Assembly (NCBI GenBank): GCA_034509495.1 | Contig: CM067522.1 | Location: forward strand, 2,909,268 to 2,973,267 | Length of the DNA: 64,000 bases | Source: Acestrorhynchus altus | Taxonomy: Eukaryota; Chordata; Actinopteri; Characiformes; Acestrorhynchidae | Direction: 5' to 3' | Position numbers and translations under genes: made by a program | Part shown: in pieces, positions 1-12,060 of the stretch | Numbering within the stretch: position 1 is the first letter of the stretch | Layout of the letters: each line of letters begins with the position of its first letter | The notes under the pieces: model-generated | Seen by the model: only the letters and a program-made list of their open reading frames with translations | Database searches by the model: none | What the model was told of the DNA's origin: nothing

Positions 1-430
1 ATTTTTGAGGTCTGTCCACTGTTTGTTAAGGATGTTTAATTTGGGACTCGTGAGAACCACGTAAGTCTATTTTGTCCATTTTGGATTTTTGTGGTGTGTG
101 TATGATCTTTTTTTGTTTAAAAATGAGAATAACTCAAGTCACTGGCTGCAACACAAGCCCAAAGCATAATCCATCCACCAGCATGCTTAACAGTTTTTTC
201 ATGAAATTCTACACATTTTTTTTTGTTGAAACATACTTTTCTTATTGTATCAGAGTTGTTTAGAGGTTCCTCTGGAAAGCAAATATTTTCTTCTGACTTT
301 TCTGCTACGAAGGTCATATTTGTACAGATGTTTGTGTAAAGTAAAACGAAGCACTTCGGTGTGCAAAATGTTTCTGAAGGTCTTTGGAGGGCAAACAAGT
401 GGTTTTGAATTTGGCTTCAATCCTTCAAAC

Positions 431-478
<48 letters not shown>

Positions 479-600
479 AGTTTTCTTAGCGTTCCAGGCC
501 TCAGCTTGACCTCCAGCTTTCTTCATATAGCCTTCTCTTGCTTTGTGGGCATCAATTATTTGAATTTATGTTCGACAGCTGCTTAGAGGAGTCCGTGACT
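1..600 (-). mobile_element. Tc1-like transposon remnant, antisense, cut by the window start
   Basis: The reverse strand reads a decayed Tc1/mariner transposase. Around 120-200 it encodes the motif TVKHAGGWIMLWACVAASD, which matches the family's KHGGGS-MLW-C block before the second catalytic Asp. Further along (250-430, reverse) it encodes a stretch with KPLVCPPKTF and KYDLRSRKVRRK, typical of the N-terminal half, and the DNA near 476-515 still matches the helix-turn-helix part. A CT microsatellite has expanded inside it. Frames are broken and the other terminus lies outside the window, so it is inactive. Family assignment rests on known Tc1 motifs; the exact family is not determined. Confidence 0.75.
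435..475. repeat. (TC)n microsatellite
   Basis: About 20 uninterrupted TC units. It sits inside the Tc1 remnant, so it expanded after that insertion. Confidence 0.95.
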
Positions 601-615
601 GCTGACCGTGGAGAC

Positions 616-617
<2 letters not shown>

Positions 618-657
<40 letters not shown>
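618..657. repeat. poly(T) tract, 40 nt
   Basis: Uninterrupted T run. It could be the reverse of a retroposon poly(A) tail, but no SINE body is recognisable next to it. Confidence 0.9.
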
Positions 658-659
<2 letters not shown>

Positions 660-814
660 AACGCCTGGCATTTTCTAATGACTACTGTGAACAAACTGAA
701 GCTCTAACAAGCTAATTAAGGTCTGAGACCTTGTTAGAAATGATCTGAGCGCTTTATTGACCCACATGCAAGGGAAATGTGGTTATTTTTGGTTACTGTG
801 ACCAGTCTTGGAGC

Positions 815-935
815 ACCACAGTACACTCAGCAGAGCAGTGCCTCCTGGGGCAGTGGTGGCGAAGTGCCTTGCCCAAGGGCATAAACAGTAAGTCCTGGGA
901 CTGGAGCCCAAAACCTCTCTTAACATTAGGAAAGC
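815..935 (-). mobile_element. SINE fragment (antisense), family of the 4.1-kb copy
   Basis: The strings GGGGCAGTGGTGGCG and AAGTGCCTTGCCCAAGGGCA resemble the reverse complement of the body of the tRNA-derived SINE seen at 4124-4352. Only part of the unit is present, with no tail or target duplication. From 936 to 1284 I see nothing recognisable. Confidence 0.4.
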
Positions 936-1284
936 AGCCACCCAGTATGCAGTTCTCTCTCCTGTGGATCACATAATGTCATTTTGGCAGATGGTCCAAC
1001 CTACTGTTATTACATTCATTATCTTGATCTTTAATAAGCTGTAAAACAATTTGACACAAGAGAAAAATGACGTTCTTTTTTAAGGTATTGAAAGAACTCC
1101 ATTACCATACTTACGGTAAGATAAATGGCTAGATTGGGATTGGGCAGTAAAGTCAGGAGGCTGGCATTTCAGTCATATCTCAAAATGATCCCCAAATTCC
1201 CCTGGATGGTCCATATGTCTACTTGATTCCAACTCTTGGCTCACAAGATGGCCTGGTTTTTGAGTACTACTGTTATAATGTGTT

Positions 1285-1600
1285 AAGAATCTCTATTTTC
1301 TGGGTCCAGAGGGGTGGATAGATGGCGCTCTTCCCACACCTCACAAGTGTGCTGCTGGTCGACGCAGGTGTCTGCTGTCCATTGCATCAGATCCGGGGAA
1401 CCGGTATTCTCCTCCAAGCGTGATGGCTGCCCGGCAACGATGCAAATGGTGGCTGTTGAAACATGTGGACGATCTCTCCCCCCTAGTGTTGAGAGCAGGG
1501 TATGTAATGTGGGAGGCTACTTTGGGGGATGGGTAATTACCACAACTAATTAGTAGAGGCGAAAAATTGAAAAAAAAAAAAAAAAAAGAATCTCTATTTT
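1285..1600 (+). mobile_element. SINE copy with poly(A) tail and perfect 15-bp target-site duplication
   Basis: The 15-base word AAGAATCTCTATTTT occurs at 1285-1299 and again at 1586-1600. Between them lies a body beginning near CTGGGTCCAGAGGGGTGGAT and ending in a poly(A) run (1570-1587), which overlaps the second duplicate by its first two A's. The body matches other copies at 30.9-31.2 kb (reverse), 36.5-36.9 kb and 52.2 kb (reverse). The tRNA-like head present in those copies is missing here, so this is a 5'-truncated insertion, as LINE-driven target-primed reverse transcription produces. The duplication is perfect, so the insertion is fairly young. Confidence 0.85.
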
Positions 1601-4120
1601 AGAGATTCTCTATCTCTATATATTCCACAAATTGAGTAGGAAAATGAATACATACCTAGAGTATATTGAATGAGTTGGCCACATATTGATTTCTATACAA
1701 CGATGTGTTAGTTACAGTTCTGTGGCCTGCCTTAAAAAATAGGCTCAGTCATTCTCCCACCCTAACAACCAGTGGCACAATCACAGCTCAGCTCTCAGAA
1801 AGAGTAACAGCAGAAAGTCTGAGAGAAAGGGAGAGATGGTGAGTCAGATAGGCAGAGAGGGAGAGAGAGACAGAGGGAGAGAGATGACTTGCAGACTTCC
1901 ATTATTGGATAAGAACGTCCACCATGCACAGGGTCATCCATCACCTCGCTCCAGTGCCTGTCTGCCTTGCCGTTTATGTTCTCTACCACAGTCCATCTGA
2001 ATCCCCGAGTACGAATGGAGATGTCCAGTCAGTTTACTATCAGGGCAGTGTAACAGACCACGTTCTCTGTAGGGATCTGGAGATCCACTGTAATTTAAAG
2101 CTGGAAAACTGTATTTGTTTACAAAACCATTCTTAACAGTGCCTCAATTAACCGTAATCTATGCATATATGTTGTTATAGTTCTGAACACTTGCAACAGG
2201 TGGCATTGATGCATTACTAACATTAGTGTTAGTGCAAATGAACTGAAATCTGTTCTTGAGTAGTGGCCTTATATTCCCTGCAATGTCATCAAGTAAACGG
2301 CAGAGCATGGCGTTCAGAGAGGCTCATCATTAAAAACTTTGTCCTCCCTCGCCTCCTCGCTCTCATGGTAATTGTATCCAGCCTCCACTGCATGATCCTG
2401 AACTGGTAGAAAAATCTGTCCTGGAGAGCCAGAATCCTGTACATGTTTGCGCTCCTTCGTCTCAAGCACACCAGCTTCAACGGACCTGTTAATTACTGGG
2501 TTTAGTAGGTCTGTAAACTGTGCAAGATGCTGGCACTGCAGGACCAGGGTTGCGTACCTCAGACCTAAACAGTGGATTGGGCAACTTTACCTGCAGTGTG
2601 AATGCAGCTTTAAGGCCGGTAAAAGTGGCATGCATGCAGTACCCACTAATTCAAAGCCACTGTTATTAATGGAGGTGCGCACACTGGCATGGACTACTCA
2701 AGGACTTTTGAATTTTACAAGAAAGGTCAAGCACCCTTTCGGTCATCCGAGCAGCAGAACCTGTGGTTTTTCAGTCTGCAGAAACTGCCCAGCACTATTA
2801 TTTGCGGATGCAGGAAGTGGTTTTGCATTTTCCAGGAAATAGGTTTCCTTTTTGTTTTCTCTAGCCCTTGTTCTTGAATTTTATGTTCTTTAGCGTGCAG
2901 ACCTTGTTTATAAAAGAGAAAAATCCCACATATCCGAGCAGTCCATCTCTCGCAGTGTCAATAAATGCACGCTTTGTTTCAAAGCATGCAGGGTTTGTAG
3001 TCGTGAGCCGTGCAGGAAAGGTGCATTCAAGAATAGCTGTTGTTTGTTATGCTGTGGTTTTGCTTTGCATACTGAAGCAGATTTTCACTCCTTCCCATGC
3101 CGTCTTCTCCATTGTCTGAGGGCAAACCACAGTAGCTTGCAACACAGTAGTGCTTCACATATTTCCTCTGTTTTTGCTTCCCTTCTGTTCACATCAGAGA
3201 GGGTGATGAGGAGAACTTCAGCTGTGTCTGATTTCCAATGAGGAATGATTATAGTTATGAACTGTAGTTTAACTAATGCCCAACCAGCTCGTGCCAAACC
3301 AAGAGTAACCATGCTGGCTATTGACCCCCTCTCCAATCATTACTTTAGCGTTAGAGCTACGTCCTTCATTCAATATTGGCAGTGTGGCATTAGAATCCAG
3401 GCTCCCATCGTTACTGCAGCATTAGAGTGCAGGCTGAATAGACAGAGATACATAAACATGGTGATATTATAAATACTACATGCTTTTTTGCAACCTGGCT
3501 TCCATTTACTGACTGCCATTTACTGACCCCTCTAGTCTCCACCTGGCATTAGGCATGGTGCCAATGGGATCATGTTTATCTGCTCCAGAGAGTCTTATTC
3601 TATTGGCAGTACATTTCTACAGGGACTAGATAAGCTGTGTTTGTGCATCTGTGTCATCATTGGGTGCATTCATTAGAAGGGGTGTGCACAAATATTTGGA
3701 CATGTAGTTTTCCCCCAGTTTTATTGACGTTGCCTCTTTTATTCTTAATAACACAGTAATTACATGAGACAGGCAAGTGTCATATGTTAATTTCTTTGTG
3801 GAAGATCTTTGGCTTCTCAAATATGTAATTACTTGAAATGTAAATACTAATAGAAGTTTAATATCTTCATGAAAGTGGCCTTTCTATTCTAATACTTATT
3901 TATTGCAACCACTTCAGGAATTAACCTGGATTGTGGGTAATATATATATATTTCACAGCCCCGACTTTGCCCTGATGCAGCTTTAATTTTGTAACACTAA
4001 GTTGTACGAAACTAAAAAATACACAAAACATTGTATAAAATGCTTCTCATCTGAACTAAACCCAGGAACAGAAAGCTTGACCAATGTTTGCGTGCTCCGT
4101 TTACCTTCTACTACTACGAA
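1601..4120. other. no gene recognised; unassigned noncoding DNA
   Basis: Contains an AG-rich simple stretch near 1800-1885. A possible decayed inverted-repeat element lies near 2380-2560 (a 'cctggagagccagaatcctg' type segment common in fish hAT-like MITEs). A low-complexity TATATATA patch lies near 3943. The short open frames here have no recognisable protein motif. Confidence 0.5.
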
Positions 4121-4123
4121 TGA

Positions 4124-4352
4124 GCAGCCGTGGTCTGGTGGTCAGAGAATCAGCCTTGTGCTGGCTTGAATCCCTGAACTGGCAGGACATGACTGAAGTG
4201 CCCATGATCAAGTCACTGAACTCCCCAACCGATCACCGGGCGCTGAGGATAGGACTGCCCACCGCTCTGGGCACGTGTGCTCACTGCCCCCTGGTGTTTG
4301 AAGGCACTACTGTGTATGTGTGTGGATGGCTTAAATGCAGAGGATTAATTCC
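4124..4352 (+). mobile_element. tRNA-derived SINE (family 1)
   Basis: Begins GCAGCCGTGGTCTGGTGG (A-box-like, about 4124-4141). A B-box-like GGCTTGAATCC lies at 4163-4173, as in an RNA polymerase III internal promoter. The tRNA-unrelated body carries CTCACTGCCCCCTGG and ends with TTAAATGCAGAGGATTAATTCC. Reverse copies occur at 31990-32256 and 53890-54040. The 3' target duplication is not clear. Likely old and silent. Confidence 0.75.
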
Positions 4353-5551
4353 CATGTGAGCAAAAAAGTATAACAGAAATAGAAAAAGAAAGGACACTGC
4401 TTGGCCTTCATGTTGGCCCTTTAACCGTCATCTGATTCAGAATCTGCACTCGCTGTAATGAAGTGCTTTATCAAGCTCAGTGTAATGAATTCTGATCTTA
4501 TCATGTCCTGATCAGAGCCACGAGGGCTCAGATGTGCTGGAGTCCACTTTTTAGCATTTGCATTGCAAGCAGAGTTGATTGATCTTGGATCTGATCTGAT
4601 TCCTTACTGCTTCATGGTGACCTTCGACTTAAATCAGATCTGAGAAGGAAGGAATGTCATGGTTCAGTAGTTGTGATTTAGTCTAGCTGTATTTTGCTTT
4701 TTGTCTTTAGTTTAATGCTGGAGCTCTGAGGCCAGAATGAGACAAAACTTTAGTGTGTGTCTCAGGACACAACCTTCATGGTGTTGTTGATACTGGAGAG
4801 CAGCTCATCACCTCCTGACTACTAGTTATGGAAATATGGGTGGCTAAAGGAGCCAGATCTCATCATCATGACTTTTTCTTGTGCCAGTGTCCACAGAAAG
4901 GTAAGGCATGTCCTTTATTTATAAAACTAATATTTGATCAAAGTTCTCAAAGCCCCATAACTCAGTTTAGCGACCGATCGACCACATACATACAGACATG
5001 TTTTTAAATCTTAAAATGTATCAAAGAAGTTTGATTGATTTTTTGGTAACACCTGCATAATAAGCATCTTAATTAGAGAAATATTTAGTCTTCCAGTGAT
5101 GATCCGAGCTGAGGTCCTTGGTGCATTTTAAGGGTTTCTTATGGTGCATTCAGTCACAAGGAGAATTTAAATAGTCTAGTCTTTTTCGTCGCTCACTTAG
5201 CTTCAAGCGCTCCTCAGGGGCTTCCTTGAGGGGAAACTTTACTGAAGATGTTCTATGCAGCTGAGCACAAACCTCCGATGATTACGTAGGCTGGACCAGC
5301 TGCTGTAACTGTATTAGAGAAAGCAGCAGTAGTGTTTCAGTGGTGTTTATTTCTCTGCTCTGATGGCTCCTGGCCCAGGTAGATACAGAGAGATGCCATG
5401 TGAGCATTATTACATAACACAAACACACAGTAGTGCACCTGATATCCACACGATTCTCATTCTACCCCAAGGTCGGTGCTGCCACATGGCTGTGGTCAGA
5501 CTGGCAACGTGCCAGTAAGAGACTTTGTGCTTGTTAGTACATTTTTTTTTT
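4353..5551. other. no gene recognised
   Basis: AT-rich single-copy-looking DNA. I see no splice-flanked open frame, transposon end or tandem repeat. Confidence 0.45.
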
Positions 5552-5553
5552 TG

Positions 5554-5611
<58 letters not shown>
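5552..5611. repeat. (GT)n microsatellite
   Basis: About 28 uninterrupted GT units after a short T run. Long alternating GT can adopt Z-DNA. Likely polymorphic. Confidence 0.95.
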
Positions 5612-5612
<1 letters not shown>

Positions 5613-6127
5613 CCCTACACAGGTCAGAGGTGTGATGTCTAAACAGCTCTCAGCGGTAATGTCAGCAGCTTCCGTCTGAGCCGGCTCTGTGCTGATCCAC
5701 ATCATTTATTATACAGCTAAACTAACCTAAACTTTACTCTTTACCACTGCATCAATATGTTGCTCAAGTAAGCTCATGCATGTTAATGAGCATCGCTCAG
5801 GGTCTGTTTTGAAGCTATAAAGGCTCAAAGTCTGAGAATCGGTGCTATGGATTCGAATAAACAAGCCAAAGTTCTATATTTGGAACAGTTCAGAAACATG
5901 CAAACAGCAGAAAGCATCATTTAGTAAACAGTGCCGTGGTACACGGTCTTTGGTATTGAACATTATTAATAATGAGCAATGTGCACCATGTACGATTTCT
6001 TTGAACTGTATACAGTACAAAGGGAAAGTCCAGAGCGTTCACTGGAACAAGTCTGGGAACCATTCCTAATCAACTAGATCCCAAAATCAACAGCAAACAG
6101 TTGTATTTAAGCACAAGTTATTAGGAG

Positions 6128-6960
6128 TTGAAGCCACTCTCGCTGTCAGCTGAGAGGATATTTGTGTGGATGCACAAGGAACAACCCAGAACCACCAAGG
6201 CACAAGCCTGCCGTGAACTGGAAGCTGCTGGAGCTCCACATTCTAGTCCAAATCCTAGGCTGCAACCAAGGGAGGATGGGTCCTCTGTAGGACTGTCCTA
6301 TGAAGACTCCAAATTAATTGTCCAGTTGTTGTTTTTTTTTTTATTCATCAGTTCATCATTGAGGTTGTTCTGGGTCATTGAGGGTTACATCACTTACATC
6401 CATCAAATTTCTCCAAAAGTAGGCTGCATTTCTTGGCTGTATGGAAAGGATTCTTCACATTGGAGCAGCCTTCTCTGACGTATTGGCTGAAAGATGCAAC
6501 CTGTGGCAGCTCTAGTCTAGCTACTGTCTACAGGTCCTACAGGTTTACATTGCCATGAACTGAGAACGTCGTCCAGGAAAGTTCCTGCACCAAAATTGAC
6601 ACCAACAAGAATATTAATAAAACCTTCAGGAGGAAAGTTTGGTCAGTTTAAAAAACAACTGAATTGCATGGCCACAATAAGAGGATTGTTTGAAGGAGTA
6701 AAGGTGAGCCATTGAACTTCAAGGACACTGCACCTGCTGTTAAACATGGTGGTGGTAGTGTCATGCTTTGATACTGTCTTGTTGGAAGTGGAACGGCGAC
6801 CTCAGAATTCTGCAGCCTAACCTCAAACTACCTGCTAGACACTTCAAACTGGATAATGACCCCACACATGCAACGGAGGTGGTTATGGAATGGATGAAGC
6901 AGGCTATCAAAGAGCTTTTGGAATGGCATTCCCAAAGTCCTGAGACGGACAGTGTTTAAA
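6128..6960 (+). mobile_element. Tc1-like transposase relic
   Basis: Broken frames still spell Tc1 transposase signatures in order. These are VKHGGGSVML near 6740-6768, LDNDPTHATEVVMEWM near 6850-6900 (family form DNDPKHTSK-V-EWL), then LEWHSQSPETD near 6920-6950 (family form LEWPSQSPDLNPIE, where the last catalytic residue lies). The DD34E-type core is therefore present but frameshifted, and a T-run has been inserted near 6330. No intact termini seen. Identification is good; family and age are inferred. Confidence 0.8.
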
Positions 6961-7283
6961 ATCCATGTTCCTAAGCTTAGCCTTGAACTGGGTTGGGGAA
7001 GACGGAGTCACTGACACACAAACCTGCTGCTTTCAGCGTCACATTCACCTCATGCCATACTGTATTAATAAGTAATCATTCATATCTCTAGCACTTAATA
7101 TCTCAATGCATTAAAAATGCAATACACGGCAAATTCAGTTTGTAATAAGGTCCAAGACAGAAGCTCAATGATGGTCTTTGTCAAGAACAGAAGCTCATTA
7201 AAAAAAGCATTAGAAATGATCACTTGCTGTTCTGGAGCCCTGGCCCTGAACAAATGTGCTGACCCTAACCTGAGTCCCGGTGC
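6961..7283. other. no gene recognised
   Basis: Short unassigned spacer between a Tc1 relic and an inverted-repeat element. Confidence 0.4.
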
Positions 7284-7884
7284 TCGGTTGCATAAAACAC
7301 CTTAAGTGCAGATTGCCCTTAAGTGTGTTGTACAGAACACTGCCTCAAGTGTTGCCTTAAGGTCGTTCTTATGAAAATCATGATAAACTCTTAAATTTTT
7401 CTTAAGTGACCCAGTAAAAGTGTGGCATGAAGTTCCTTACTGTTCAGTTGTCTTCGATTTTTGAAGGGTCGTTAACCCTCTGTAGTCGTTAAACCTCTGG
7501 GGTCGTTAACCCTCAGGGGTCGCTCCCACTGGCGGGATTCCCCAGAAATGAAATGCCCCGATCATCACATCAGAACACCACAGAAACATCGTAACTCCAG
7601 AGGTAACAATGAGTTCGGAGCTTTGAGACGCACAGTAACATTTCAAAGCTACCTCCTCACAGCACATACAGAACAGCAGCGCTACCTTCTGGAGGACCAT
7701 TTCAGAATGAAAACGCTCTCCCGCGACCATTTCTCCAGAAGGTGGCGCTGCTGTTTCTTAGCTTCAGGTGGAAATCGTTAGAGTTGATAAATCATTTTCT
7801 GTTTTCTGCCGTTGTCATGGCAACAGTGAAACTTTACTGCAGTAAAGTTCTACTGTTTTTTAACAGCATTTTATGCAACCAGGT
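7284..7884. mobile_element. nonautonomous DNA transposon (~600 bp) with GGTTGCATAAAA ends
   Basis: The left end reads CGGTTGCATAAAACACC at 7285-7301. The right end, TTTTATGCAACCAGG at 7869-7883, is its inverse over the core GGTTGCATAAAA. The interior has no transposase frame. It contains a short tandem patch of GTCGTTAACCCTC-type words (about 7467-7522) and a separate 21-bp hairpin (7674-7753). Superfamily is not determined. Confidence 0.55.
7674..7753. repeat. 21-bp inverted repeat with 38-nt loop
   Basis: The left arm at 7674-7694 (CAGCAGCGC...TCTGGAG) and the right arm at 7733-7753 (CTCCAGAAGG...GCTGCTG) are reverse complements at 20 of 21 positions. It could form a cruciform or an RNA hairpin. 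It is probably a MITE end or an inserted palindrome within the larger element. Confidence 0.75.
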
Positions 7885-7978
7885 TAACCCTAAACTTAAG
7901 CCTGAACTTGGCCTGAACTAAAGTGCTATCCCTTAGTTAATAATGTTTGGGTACAACTAGATTTGACAAGAACTCGCT

Positions 7979-8015
7979 GTGTGTGTGTGCGCGTGTGCGC
8001 ATGTGTGTGCGCGTA

Positions 8016-8053
<38 letters not shown>
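7979..8053. repeat. imperfect (GT)n/(GC) microsatellite
   Basis: GT repeat interrupted by CGCGT and ATGT units in the first half and pure in the second half. Confidence 0.9.
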
Positions 8054-8055
<2 letters not shown>

Positions 8056-8250
8056 ATCACTGCAGTGATTGATTTTGCAGTGAAAGCAGGATTAGTGGAA
8101 TAATTACATCTGTGTCCCAAAACTGCCACACTTCTGAACAGGCGTGCAAATCTGTTTATTAATTCATTCATTTGTTTATGTTTACAGTTCACTGGATAGT
8201 TTTAATATGTCCCTGCAGCTTCAACTAGGTTTTCGGCCATAGGGGGGCAG

Positions 8251-8301
8251 CTCTCGCTCTCTCTCTGTCTGCCCCTCTCTCTCTCTCTCTCTCTCTGTCT
8301 G

Positions 8302-8356
<55 letters not shown>

Positions 8357-8382
8357 GCCTCTCTCTCTCTCTCTCCCCCCTC
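8251..8382. repeat. (CT)n array with periodic GTCTGCC interruptions
   Basis: Long pyrimidine tract. The interruption CTGTCTGCC recurs three times, giving a higher-order pattern. The strand asymmetry makes H-DNA (triplex) possible. Confidence 0.95.
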
Positions 8383-8742
8383 CCGGGCAGTTCAGTTCTA
8401 AAGAGCATTGAGGTCAGCATTGCCGAAACAAAACAATGAGAAGATCAGAGAGGACAATGGAAACAATAATAGTAATACAATACTGACAACAACAGTAGTG
8501 GCAATAGAAATAACAGTAATAAATAACAGACACTAACAGAACCAACAACTGTAATTATAGTGATATAGAAATATCAAAAAACGGTGATTATTGGATGCAA
8601 TTATGCCACAGAATGTCCAAAACATAAATAAATGACAGTAGCAAGTAATGTTACAATTTGTCTCCCACATTTTCTTTGTCTCTTTTGTCTGTTTGACAGA
8701 GCTTTGAGGTTAGTATTTCCAAGCATGATTACAATAAATCCC

Positions 8743-8852
8743 CCCATAAATAAATAAATAAATAAGAGTAAAAACAACATGAATCATAACAAAAAATAAT
8801 GAGTTCAAATAAAATAATAAATAAGTAATAATAAATAAATAAAAATAAAAAT
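8743..8852. repeat. (AAAT)n / A-rich simple repeat
   Basis: AAAT and AAT units with substitutions. 8383-10279 is otherwise unassigned. It includes a short C-run near 8981-8990 and a CA run near 9827-9847. No gene is seen. Confidence 0.85.
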
Positions 8853-10279
8853 AATAATGACAGCATCACTAACAGTGAATAATAAATAATGTATGTGTTA
8901 ATATAAAGAAATAAATGTTGCACATTCGTGTTTTAATACACAATGATGGATCTAAAAATAACAAGTTTAATATTACAGACACCCCCCCCCCACCTCCACC
9001 ACCTCCCTCTCTCTGTAATACTTTCAGGGATCTGGAGTCAGTCTGATGCAATGCCGTGTTAAAAGCTAAGCGCAGGTAATGAGCAGGTTTGAGCGTAATG
9101 TTGCAGGGCATTACAGGATATAAACTCCACACCGTTCTTTATGAGGAGTGTTGATTTACTGGTTCAGTCCCAGTAAGCGATCACTGCATCGTGGTTCGGC
9201 TGTGATTGTAACAGATGTGATCAGTTTGCATTGTGTGAGTTTGGACCTGCTACTCGACTAAAGCACAGCTGGAGCTGAACGTTTTACCAGAAGAGGTTGT
9301 TTAATGCAACGTGACATCAAATGTTCCTGCTGGTTGGGGAGAAGGGCTAGATTCTCATGGACCTGGTCATTGTATACAGCTTTGAATGTGTGTGAGGTTC
9401 AGAAGACTCTAGAGTGGTGGTGCACTGTTCTACTGTGCAGGTTTGCTTATTCACTGGTGGTCAGTAGGGAATAACTGGAGACAATTAAGGACGGGGCAGT
9501 GATGTATAATGGTTGGAGCTCTGGCATGCATGGGTGGAGCTTTAACATGGGTGTGGCTGTGGCTTATATGGTCATGGCTGGGCAGGTATATGCAGTTACA
9601 GAGGTGTGTTTGTGAGTGCTGGGTTGGGATACAGCTACAAGCATGATCCCTGATATTCTGTGTGTTTGCTGGTTTACAGTCAAAAAGTGTGTGTGAGGGA
9701 GACCCTGATCTGGCTCTGATGTCCCAGAGCCCTGGCACAAACACACACGGACAGCAGCTCGATATCAAGCAAACAATATCACATTAAGGCTCTATGTTGG
9801 CCGTTAAAAGCCCCAACTGTTCAGCTCACACACGCACACACACACACTGCCCTTTTCTCTGTGCTGCATCACTCTGTGCATCATAATTCCTCAGTGTGTG
9901 AACGGTTGAGCTTGTCAGTGGTCATTAATATGTACAGCGACCTGTATTAAAGAAATACCACGCCCCCCCACCTCGACCACCAGTACAAGTTCAACTACAA
10001 GTTCAAGTTAGGAGTCTGAAGCTTGATCTATGAGGCTTATGAGCATGCCAGTTCACCTGGTTCTCACTGAATGCTGCCTGCATGTATGCACCTCAAACCA
10101 TGTGTTCATTTCTCTAATAGATTTGATCACATGGTTTCTGATCTGGTTTCCAGGTTCTTGTTTTATGAAAAATGTGCCACTTCATAATTTTTGACATGTT
10201 CTTTAAAAGCAAACTTCACATAAAATATTTGATTGTCCTGCAAAAAAAGTCATTTTCCCACCTCCTTAATATTTTACCT

Positions 10280-10520
10280 AGGGCTGCACAATATATCGTT
10301 TCAGCATTGGTATTGCAACGTGTGCAGGTGCAATAGTCACATCGCAGTGTTATGTATATGTAAACGTTTCGTAAGGCAGACTACAAGGAAAATTCACACC
10401 GTTCCCATTTTCCATGGTATATCCATCAGAGGCCAATTGCATCCACCCAGTATCGTTCATCTTCGATACACAGAGGGTGTTATCGGTATCATACCATGTT
10501 GCATCGTTGACGTCTGGAGA

Positions 10521-10557
<37 letters not shown>

Positions 10558-10625
10558 TTGTAATATAAATCGCAGAACAACAACATTTCACAATGTAACT
10601 TTCCCCCAATATCATGCAGCCCTTA
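10280..10625. mobile_element. MITE with AGGGCTGCA ends
   Basis: Starts AGGGCTGCACAATATATCG and ends AATATCATGCAGCCCTT, whose inverse is AAGGGCTGCATGATATT, so the ends are inverted repeats. The interior carries 'cacatcgcagtg' and a 32-nt T run. It is of the kind frequent in fish genomes. Related-looking fragments lie near 12730, 26250, 40760 and 48205. Confidence 0.7.
10523..10554. repeat. poly(T) tract
   Basis: Uninterrupted T run inside the MITE. Confidence 0.9.
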
Positions 10626-11764
10626 AACCTCTCAGCACTGGTAGCATTGTGCGGTAAGCAGGGGTCCTAGATAGCACGTGGGAACCACTAGTTATGATTC
10701 CCCTTCACGCAATGCTTCCAGAGCATGGTGAAGGCAAGCTTGTGCTTCATCCAGGACTCATGAAGGTCATCCTTGAGAAGCTCAACATGCTTGGAGGAGA
10801 GCACTCTCACTGTAGCAGATGCCCAACCTGGCTATCATTGTGCCGAGTGATGGGGGGAGAGGGAGGGCCGTGAGAGACAGCGTGAGGTCAGTTATGCTTT
10901 CGTAGGATCCCAAAGATGTTGAAGCTCAATACTTGCACATCTCCACCATTTGGCCCCTATTTTGTTCCAAAATAAGGACGTTGTAGGTAATGTGGAATGG
11001 TTGATGTCTCAGCACTGCCTGCTTTTCACGTTGAGACTGTTAGATAATGGAGCAGTGACCCTATTAAGATAATGAGTCTGCTTTGCTTTTCTGGTTGCTT
11101 CTGCAGATGAATGAGGCAACCACAGCAGTATATTTCCTCACTGCCGAGAGAAAAGCTTAAAGCTGCTCACCCTTTGTCTGCATTGTGTGAGGCTGGCACT
11201 CGCTCCCAGTCCGGCTCTGACCAGCTTTCTGCCAGACACACACCGTCTGGCCCGGCGATGCTCTGTCTGTCTGCAAAAAGCACTCCTATCAGGAGTGTGA
11301 GGATTACACACCTAGCAGAAGAGACTCATTATGACTGCAGCACTCAGACTTGCCGTAGTCTGAGTTCACATGTCTGAATGTGTGGGAGTGTGTAGACACA
11401 GAACCGGTTCTGTCCAGAAGTGCCCACATGGCTCGCTCCCAAGGCTGAAGGCCGACCAAACACTGCCCATTACACTTCCCCAGTGGAGGCCAGCCTGTTC
11501 TAGCAACTATTTAAAGAGCCTTTCCATCCACATGTGATGGAGTGTGTGTGTGTGAGGGGATTTTTAGAAGTTGGGTTGTTTTTGGAAGTTTGAAGAGCTT
11601 CTGCTTCCAAAATAACACTGGGGAACCAGAACCAGTTGCACGGTGACCCTAGTTTTGTCATTGAATATGGCAAGATTTTACCTTCTGTAACCTCATACTG
11701 GACTTTATTGGACAGGCAGACATGATGGGAAAGAACGCCGTCTCTTTCTGGTCAAAGACAGTGT
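10626..11764. other. no gene recognised
   Basis: Includes an 88-codon open frame at 11111-11377 that has no recognisable motif and no flanking splice pair that I can defend. Treated as noncoding. Confidence 0.45.
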
Positions 11765-11769
11765 GCTGG

Positions 11770-12060
11770 TCCTAATCGCCGCCTTGTTTGTTCGGACACC
11801 TCCCACTTACTGCGATTGGTCCAAATCAATATTGCGCTTCTTCTCAGACCTCCCTACGATCTACAATTGGATTTGATCACCTCTTCCTTTGTTTTGAGAC
11901 CTTCACCTGATTGCGATTGGTCCAAAGTACAACCATCTTAGGATTGATTGTAAACACCACCTTGTTTGTTCCGATTCCTCCTCCCGACCGTGTTTGGTCA
12001 TAACTACCATCATATTTCTTCAGAGACCTGGCTGTGATTTGTTATATGCGCCACCTCATT
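11770..12060. repeat. degenerate ~50-bp tandem repeat carrying ATTGG(T)CC motifs
   Basis: Successive units of about 50 bp each carry a 'CCTTGTTTGTT' or equivalent, then 'AGACCT/GACACCT', then 'GATTGGTCCAA' or 'ATTGGAT/TTTGGTC'. I count about five or six units. The ATTGG core is a reverse CCAAT box. The units have diverged strongly, so the array is old. Confidence 0.6.

Noticed and set aside
8202..8420. Arg/Glu-repeat frame on the minus strand
   Set aside because: Translation of the CT array; low complexity.
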